Position numbers and translations under genes: made by a program
Assembly: GCA_022316685.1 (NCBI GenBank)
Contig: JAKJHU010000030.1
Coordinates: forward strand, 18,932,893 to 18,996,892
Direction of reading: 5' to 3'
DNA from: Progne subis subis
Taxonomy: Eukaryota; Chordata; Aves; Passeriformes; Hirundinidae
DNA length: 64,000 bases
Shown here: piece by piece, positions 49,501 through 59,300 of the stretch
How positions within the stretch are numbered: position 1 is the stretch's first letter
How the letters are laid out: every line of letters starts with the position of its first letter
Notes under the pieces: generated by a model
Told to the model about the DNA's origin: nothing
What the model saw: only the letters and a program-made list of their open reading frames with translations
Databases searched by the model: none

Positions 49501-52063
49501 AGTTGCCCACGACGGCGCAGCGCCTGCAGCTGTCGGAGCCGCGCTCCTGCAGCGGATCCCCGTCCCCGGGGATGACCCCAAACAGCTCCGTCAGCGTAGC
49601 GTTCAAACTCCTCGGGGCTTTCTCTCCTTGCAGTTTCTGTTAGGGAGAAAAATCACTTCAGGTCACCAACACAGGCAGCTTTTCTGTGAGCTGGAGATGG
49701 CTTGAAATGTTTCCTCAAAGAGCATTCCGGCATCTACACACAGATACTGCCTTCTGCAGTACAACACGGAGCCAAAGTGTGAAAAAAAACAAGTGGAAAA
49801 CCCCTTAACTTTTTAAACTTGGCTTCCTTTTTCTCCTCGTTCTCATCAGATCCCCATACTTCCTCAGATTCTATCTAGCCATGGCAGATCAAGCATTTTC
49901 CCCAAGGCTGGCCTTAGCAGAGTACATGTTTCTCTGGTGTTCTATAAGCCTAAACCCGCCCTGGGTCAGGTATCTTCTGTTAGGATATGTGTAAGATTTC
50001 TTTTAACTCTCCTACAAATGATGGAAAAGTCTCAGGGGAGCTGATGGAGGACAGAAGTTGCTGATACCCTGACACAAATTTTGGCATATGGGAGAGAGAA
50101 ATGGGAAGTGAACTGTGGAGGAACTACCTGCTCATGCAATAAGAAACTCTACTAGAGTTAACCCTGTGGGCTGAAGATGTATAACCATGTAAAAAAAAAA
50201 ATCTCCAAGATGAAGAAAACCACCCAGACCTTCATTGTGTCTGTTGCCATGGATGGAAACTGTTCTGTTGCAGCTCTGTGGTGCATGGTGGAAACAATGG
50301 CTGGATTGGGAAGGTGCAGGCATGGTGCAGGGCAGGTGATGGTCAGACACTCCCTTTCTGGGGCTCAGCTCTCTGAGATTTACTGAAGAGGTTGGGAGTG
50401 CTGGCATGCTCACAAACAACATCGCCCACCCTCGTGGTGCCACTTGCTTCCAAGCTCACAAAAGGAGAATGGCTCCAGCACAAAATGGGCCAAAAAGGCT
50501 CTGTCTTGCTCTGACAGCCCAGGGCATGGAAAGAGAGGGAGGGAGAGAAGAGAAACACCTTTTCCCACGACTCCCAGGAATGGCCTGGGTTAATTTGGCT
50601 TTAGTTTCCAATGTGTTTCCCTTGACTGCACCAGGAACTGTTAATTTGTCCTGCTATCTCCCTCTCGCATACAAACACAAACAGGTGCAGCACTGTAATT
50701 TTTGTTTAAACTCTGTGATTTTAGAGGACCTTATTTGCACTGAAATGAACAACAGGCCTCTGGAGCTCAGAGCTAGAAGATGACATTGAGAACTTGAAAC
50801 AAAGAAGACAAATGCATACATGGACTTACTCTTCTCACTAATCCATGTTAATCTATATACCTGTATATGGACTGCACAAGGTGATTAGGATGCAAGGTAA
50901 TTAGGATGACCAGACAAGCACTCTAATTATGAACATGTATTTCACCATTCAGTGCAAGGCTCAATTATATAAATAAAAAAGGTCATCTTCTGAATTTGTG
51001 TGTGGTGCAACAAACACATGGCCACTTATCTAAATGTGTGTTCTTAATGAATGAAATCTAACCTCATCTTATTCTGAATATGAGAAAAAACAATGTCAGA
51101 AGACCTTCAGCCTTCAAAATAATTTGAGATTTCATAGATGTCCGAGAGTGCAGAACAGGTGTATAATTTAGTAAAATACAATCTTTTTTGAAGAAGGAAC
51201 TTATTTTGAGTTTTTTGAACACACATTGGCATACACCCATATATACTCTTTCCCTCTGTAAAGATGAGCTGACTCTTAACTGTCTTTAAGAAATGAAAAT
51301 GAAAAGTTATTCTTGAACTGATTTTGCCTGAAAAAATTCAGAATAGGAAGGCAATTTTCAGAAAATTGCAAATACCTGGGTGCCCTTTTTAAGTTAAATT
51401 TTCTTTTCACCCAGATTTACAGCATCAGAAAAGGGAAAGATCAGGACTATTGATGCATTTTTGCTGCATTAAAATAGTAAGAAACATCCTGGATAGGCAC
51501 CTCCATTTACAGAGTTCAGGCATTTGCCACTCTTTAATGCTTCTGTCTAGAGTAACTATACTGCAACTAAGCTGAAACATGGGAACCAACATCAACCTGA
51601 AAGCAGGACACCATTGTCCTACAATCCCTCTCTTGTACACAACTTCCATAGGAAAGACCATTACTAGCTCTAGAAATTCTCTCAGGGACCTCAAAAAGGG
51701 TGATGACTTTATTGCACTGTGTGCTGAACATCCATACAAAGACATCTGTCCTTAACTCATTTTAAGTGCTCTATTTTGATTTCCCAGTGATTATCTGATT
51801 GAACTATACATTTCAGGCCTAATCTTCTATCAACACTGGTTAGTCTTTGATGTTTCAGCAAAACATGGAAGAGGAAGCAACAAAGCTGGTTAACTCTGAG
51901 GCATGTTCAGCTTGTAATATTCAGACTTAACATGCAGCCAGTTCCTTATTGCACAATGTTTGCTTGGCTTATTGCAAAAAGACCTTTTTAATAGCATTAC
52001 AGTTACAAGCTGATTATAGTTCACTTTCCCACACCAAATTTTTGTCCTACTTTTTTCCCCTGA

Positions 52064-52095
<32 letters not shown>

Positions 52096-53356
52096 GGTTT
52101 TTTTTCCCTCTCTCCTTAGCATGCTCCCACCAGTCTGGGCTTTTCCATAAATCAACAAAAGCACAGAGTGAAAGTCTGTCCATGCTGTGCCAGGCAGAGT
52201 CACAGCAGGCTCTGCTAGGACAGCATCCTCCCTCCAAGCTGTAGATGTGTGGACAGGGATATGTGCATGCATCTATCTTCTTCAAGTGGCCTTAACTGCA
52301 CTGAAATACTTCACCCATGTGTCCTGAGTGAAGTGGCTGTTTTTCTCAGACGTCTGTGAAAGTAATATGTGTGTCTAAAGAAGCAGTTCAACTTTTGTCC
52401 AAGATCATAAAGCATCTTAACCCATTTGTATCCACATATAAAATATCACTGGATCACTATACCGTCGAGCTTCCCTCCATAAAACATTTGTGCGTCATTT
52501 GAGAGTCAGCTCTCCACCTTAGGTTGTTAAAAACTATATTTGGGAGTTCAGATTGAGAAGTTTCCTAAATCATCTCCATGTCTTAGGAACTCCCCATTTC
52601 GCATACAGAAGTAAACTAGCTGGTTTTGCATCTTCTTATCTTAAAAAGTAAGCAAGAAAAAATGTGGTGCTGCAAGAATTGTTTTATCAAGTTCTTAAGT
52701 AATTTTGTAAGTTTTATAAGAAGTTTTATGTTATGGTTCATTCCACTGTGCCCAGTTTCTGTAACGGTTCCTCCCCCTATGAGTTTGCTGTATAGCAAGT
52801 TGTTTTATGTCAATCATCCCACCCCCTACCTGTCCTTGTCAATCCTCTCTCCCCCCCCGGCTCTGGGGCATCCTGTCTGTCATTTCAGAACCCCTCCCTG
52901 GGCTTGGAAAAGTCCCAGGAGAGGCATCAAGTGATAGGCTGGTGCCTGGGAAATCCCCTTTTCCCCCCTTGTGAGTGGTCTGATGTTTACAAGTGGACAC
53001 CCTCTGTTATCCCCCCGAATTCCCTGATTTGCTGACCTGTTGTTGCCACCCCTGAATCCTCCCCCGTTTATAAGTTCGGGGAGGGAAATTCAAAGGGGCT
53101 GTCTCTGGGCAGTTTGGAGAGTGGCAGAGCTCCTGCTGCTTGGACTTTAATAAACCATCATTAAACCTGCCTAGCAAAGAGTCGACCTTTTGTTTACCAC
53201 CGCAGTCACGACACAATTAAGGCCAGCCGCCGGTGAGGAGCCAAGACCCACAGGAAGAGGTTGCCAGCTTGCAACCCCGACCGAAACGCTTTGGCCGCTG
53301 TGCAGATCTGAGCCAGCCAGGGGCCAGCGCCTGCCAGGTGTGGAAGGATACAGCCA

Positions 53357-53393
<37 letters not shown>

Positions 53394-56300
53394 AGAAAAT
53401 AAAGAAAAGGCAAGAAAAAAGAACCCTCAAAGTTCATGCACTCCCCTTCTTTACCCATGAATGGCTCTCCAAGGTGGAGCCTATTGTTCCCTGTTCATGA
53501 CTGTGCATGCCCCCACTAAGGATGACAAGGGATCTGCTGCTTTTTTAAACTTCTCAGAAGGCTTCACTGGGCTCTCCAATACCATCACATTGACAGCACT
53601 ACCAAGCAGCAATACCCAAAACTTGGCTAAGGGGTTGCAAAGGGAGGGTGTGAATTCAGCCAAGGCTGCTCAGAGCTAATGGCTTGGAGAGGTGAGTCAT
53701 GGAATCACAAAATGATTTGCGTTGGAAGGGATCTTAAAGATCACCTTGTTCCAACACCCCTGCCATGGGCAGGGACAGGTCCCACTAGACCAGGTTGTTC
53801 CAAGCCCCATCCAACCTGGCCTTGAAAACTTCCAGGGATGGGGCACCCACTTCTCTGGGCAACTTGTGCCAGTGCCTCACCACGCTCACAGGAAAGAATT
53901 TCTTCCTAATATCTAACCTTAAATCTCTTCCAGGTTAAAGCCATTCCCCTTTGTCCTATCAGTACATGCCCTTGTGACAAGTCTCTGTCCAGTCTCTTGT
54001 AGCCTCTTTAGATATGGAAAGCTGGCAATAAAGTTCCCCAGAGCCTTCTCTTCCTCAGGTTCAACAACCCAAATTCTCTCATTCTGTCTTTAAAAGAAAG
54101 GTGTTCCAGCTATCTTCATGGCCTCCTCTGGCCTTGCTCCAAGACATCCACGTCCTTCTTATCTTGGGGCCTCAGAGGAGTCAGGAGAACCTCAAAGGAA
54201 AGCTCTCCTGCTGTGCATCCTGCACCCATGGCCGAGTTTGGCAGTGTATTAAGCACAACTACAAATTCCCAAATTATTAGAAGGTAGACTAGATTAGCCT
54301 GAAATCATTGGTATGATGTAGATGCAGATAGAACATGGACCAAGGCAGAACCCTTGTGGTGGACAGACTGGTACAGCTGTGGGCCTGGCAGCAGCCAGCA
54401 CTGGTGAGGCAGCCCTGCCAACACATAGCCAGGCCAGGCAGCCTTGGGGGAGGAAGCTGGGGCAGCAATACTAATGTTTGTGGCTTTTCTAAAATTTTTT
54501 AACTGTTTTTAAAAGATGAAGAGCAAATAAAGCTCCATGAGAATCTCTTTTGCACAGCTACTAATTGCCTCACTGCTGCTGTTTGGAGGCATTAACCCTC
54601 AGGCAACACTTCCCAGCTACAAGATTAATCCTAGCAACAGTCCAGTGGGGCAAATCCAGGTAATCTCTGTTCTACAGACTCATGGAGAGATTAAAAAGAA
54701 ATCATCAATTTTAAAAATGCCTCTTTGATTTGGAAAATATGGCTTTATTCTTGTTATATTTAATGTCCTTCAATTACCATGCATTTAAGAGTTGAAGGGG
54801 AAGAATAGAGGAGCTGTCAAGAGTTTGGGCTTTGTTTAATGATCTGTGTAGTCAAAAAATTTACATTCTCAAATATAAATATATACGTGCATATATATTT
54901 TGTAAATAACACACAGTAATATGCTGAGCTGTAGAATTTCTGACTTCTATGGTTGTTATGGGTCACCTGTACACTACTCTGACCCTCGTGCTGAGAGAGA
55001 CCTGTGAGCTTGGATGACCTTCACACCCATCTGTCCTCACCACAGGAGGAGCAGCTCCAGCCCAGCTGGACTAACGTAGGGGCTACCAGTGAGGGGAAGA
55101 GGTGGCCCAGGGTCAGGTTCTTCCCATATGTCCAAATCTGGTCTAAATGTCAACTTACAACCAAGCAGCTCAGCCGCAGGTGGGACTGGGTGGGACTGGT
55201 CATGTGGCAGGCACTGGGGGCAGAGCCTGGGGCCTGGCCTGGATTTGGGATTTGGTACCACCTTCTGCAGTGATCTGGCAGCTACACGCTACCTTCAAAG
55301 TGAAGCCCTCTGAATTGCTTTCACACACAGCATCCCAGCTTCCCAGTTTCAAAGGAAACTTCTGGCAATCAAAGTATTTGGACATATTTTCCTCAGAGAG
55401 CATTCAAAATGCATGACTCAGGTGCCAAGCAGCTCTGCCGCTGCCTTAGAAATCAGTGCAGCTGCCCCAGCTTCCCCAGCACGTGTTGGATGGGGATGCC
55501 CTTTTGTTCACCGGCTGAAAGCAAATTTTTAAGCCATATATTACATTTTTCCTACAAACTTAATGAGTTTAAACTAATATTTTCTTTTAGATATGCTAGT
55601 AACACTGAGCCAAGATCTGAGCTTTTTTCCAAAGAAAAGGCAAAACCCTCAAATATCGTAAGACTTGAGATAAAAGTTTTTATAACATAATAGTTTATAA
55701 AAAATGTGCTGCAGAGAATATTGCCAGGAAATTCTGAGCCTAAATTTACTTATCACAACTTCAATCCATCAACTTCAACATTTGGGTTTAGAACAGCAGG
55801 TTCTGATCTCCTATTTTTTATACTTTCTGGCCACCAAGAACAATGCATCCACCTCTTAGAACAAAACAAGAAAACTATAAATAAATGCTGTGCTTTGTTG
55901 CAGGATGTAATTCTTGTCATGTTTCTTTATATACAAGTTACTAAATTTGCTGTGAGAACATCCGCAGCATTTGTGTCATGGTAAAACAATGGAAAACTTG
56001 CAGGTGAACCAGCTCAGGGAGGTGGGAAAGAAAATGTAAACAGAAAAGAATGTATCATGTAACACCAGGTGCCACCTTGCAAAAACACTCTCACAGTCTC
56101 TGAGCATAAGATGAGGGAAGGCAGAGGAGAAAGAGAGAGGGAGGAGGCAAGAGACAGGAAGGATGAGACGGAGAAAAGGGAGGAAGGAAGGATTTTCTAA
56201 CAAAACGTTCACAGCCTGAAGTGTAATTAATGCCAGAACCTCCCTGAGAGTAGAGGATTCCAACTCAAAGTCACAAAAAGTACAGAGCAGCTGCAGGGGT

Positions 56301-59300
56301 GTATGGGGAGGAGAATTTGGGCCATTACTTGCTACCCGACTAAAATAATGAAGGGACAGTTTATCAGCTGCGTGTATTTTAGCAAATGAGAAGCAGGGAG
56401 CAGTCCTGACAACATCCCCCTTGTTCCCATGAACAAAGAAAGAGCCAGGTACATTTTCAGGGGCTTTCTCTGGCGCAGCCCTGGCTCACGCAGCAAGAGG
56501 AGCCACTGCAGGGATGGTGGAACCCACTTCCCCCCCTGCTCCTTCCCACCTGCACAGGTGATAGCACTAAATCCAGTATATACAAACAGTTTTATTCAGA
56601 GAAAGCAGGAATATTTCCTTCTAAAGGTCATATCCTACCTGACTGAAAGTGTTCCAACTATATATTCTCCAAATAAACCGTGGGAGCTTCAAATAAACCG
56701 TGGGAGCTCCAAATATCTCCAAATAAAACCTGGCAGCCCTGGAAGCAAGAAAAACCACCCCATTCTTTGGTCCCAAATGTCCCTTTGTCTCCAATACTGG
56801 TCATTAATCTCTGAAATCAGTCCTCACTGATTAGTACTGGAGGGGTACTAATGCTGCAGGACTATTTGGATGAATAGCACTTACATCTACAGCAACAGGG
56901 TTAAGGGGGAGGGAGAGCAGACTGGGTTTTGTGGGCAGACCAGGGCTCTGCCTGCTTTTAGGGCAGCACATTACACAGGTCTCCCCGTGACAGGGATGTC
57001 ACAGATGTGTGATACAGAGCTCCAGTGCATCTCAGAGCCTCAGTTACAGCTCAACAAAACTGCCACACTGTCTGAAATCGGCTCCTGAGAGTGAACACAC
57101 AGACATTCCCCCACGCCAGAATAGAAGTTCAAGTGATCTCAGGTTTCCTCATACCTCCTTTTTATGAACAAATATAGCAAAAAGGTCACAAATTACTGAG
57201 TTGGCAAAGCACACAAGAGTGAAACACGGCCATGAGCAATGTTTTCTTAAAGACTGGCTGGAATCTCAGAGTTGCTTTGAAGATGAGCCTAAAAATGAGC
57301 AGCAAAAAGGGAGTTGCCCTCAGGATGCACCTGGGAATTATTTACTGGACGAATGACACCGTCTTGGAAAAGCTAACCCAAAGCAACATGTACATAAGGA
57401 ATCAGTCGCAATGAGGAGGTGAGGCCACATCATGCCTGGGGTATACCCAAAACCACCTTCAGAGGAGTCAGGGCATTTTCTCCATCTACTTACACATTAG
57501 GGCAAAGACTTTCATAAGTAAAAACTTCCAAAACACAATGCAGTTATGCAGGACATCAAAATATTTCACACACCCTGGTTGAAGATTGAAAAAGTCTAGG
57601 AATCTTAGATTTATTTTTACCATCTGAAAAAAAGTCACTTTGATTTTGTATTCTGAAGTGGTGTATTCCCTTTGAACTTGATCTGAATTAAAAAAAAAAA
57701 ACAACAACAAGAATGAAAGCACTAAAACATGGTTAGACAGCCCTGAAAATTAATGAACAGCTTTCATTTGGGATGGGGAGACTTTTGACTGTTCTGAAAG
57801 CCTGTTTTTTTCATTTTACTGAAAAAGAAACAAACCTTCTCTGAAATAATCTGCTTCAGGTTGAGATGAATTTTTGACATACTGGTGAGGCCACACCTCG
57901 AGTGCTGTGTCCAGTTCTGAGCCCCTCATTTCAAGAAGGACATTGAGGTGCTGGAGCAAGTCCAGAGGAGGCAACAGAGCTGGTGAAGGGTCTGAAGCAC
58001 AGTCCCTATGAGGTGACTGAGGCTGAGGGAGCTGGGGGTGTTCAGCCCAGAGAAAAGGAGGTTCAGGAGTGACCTTGTCACTCTCTACAAGCACCTGAAA
58101 GGAGGTTGTGGCCAGGCGGAGGTTGGTCGCTTCTTCCAGGGAACTGGTAACAGGATGAGAGGATGCAGTCTAAAACTGTGGTTGGGGAGGTTTAAACTGG
58201 GCATTAGAAGGAATTTCTTCACAGAAAGGGCGGTTAGACATTGGAACATGCTGCCCAGGGAGGTGGTGGGTGGTGACCATCCCTGGAGGTGTTTAAGGAA
58301 AGACAGGATGTGGCACTTGGTGCCCTGGTCTGGTTGACAGGGTGGTGTTCAGTCACAGGTTGGACTCAATGATCTCAGAGGTCTTTTCGAACCTAATTGA
58401 TTCTGAGGAATCTGAGGATTCTGAGGAACTGAGGAAGCACTGCTTCTTTCTTTTTTTTTTTTTCTGTTTTACTACAAGAAAAAGCATTATATAGTCAGAC
58501 TTCTGTACTGAGTCCCAAGCTTTTTTTTTTTTTTTTTTTTTTTTTCCTAAGAGAGAATGCATTCAAACCTTATGCTTAAATCAGTGAGTTCTGAGTGCAG
58601 AATGCAGAGTGGCTTTGCTCATGGTGTCCATGAGTAACCTCATCCTCTCATCACTGAGGTCAGACTGGGGTATATCCACTCCTTTGAAAACTGCTAGCTG
58701 TTAGATCAGCCCAGCTCCCTGGTGAAACCTCAAGCCAGGGCAGCGGCAGGGACCTGATCTTGTCATCTTCCCTTCTCAAGGCTCCAGACAACAAACATGA
58801 GGAACAGAAGGAAAAGTTTCTGAAAGCTTCAAGAAAAACCACAAGCAATGGGAAATCAAAGTCATGGCCAAGGGGCAGGTGAAAAGATTCAGCACCTGGA
58901 GTACTTGAGACTCATTGCAAAAAGGAGGACTTCATCATAAATCAGTGATATAATTTACACAACAATTAAAAATGGCAGAGTTCAGCAGGCATTTATTTTT
59001 TAACACTAAATGCAACAGCCAGTGGAGTGAGAAGTGATAAGCATACAGCCAAAGAGACCCCATGGCCTCTTTCCCACAGCTGTTGATGTCCCCTCCAAAA
59101 CCCAAACGTCCCCTCTGCAGTAGTGGATGCTTGTTGGAGAGGCCCCCTCGGTGCCAGAGAAGGCCTGAAAGCCCAGAATTCAACAACAAGGGCTGTGCTT
59201 GCTGCAAGACACCAAGCTGCAGGCTGTTGTGTGTTCAAAGAAAGGCACAGAGGACTATTTTGTTGGAAGAGGGGGAAAAAAAGTGCAATGAAACTGTGAT

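Noticed and set aside
58038..58337. 99-residue open frame on the plus strand
   Set aside because: It lies inside the CR1 copy in intron 1. The sequence is the degraded C-terminal/3' part of the LINE.
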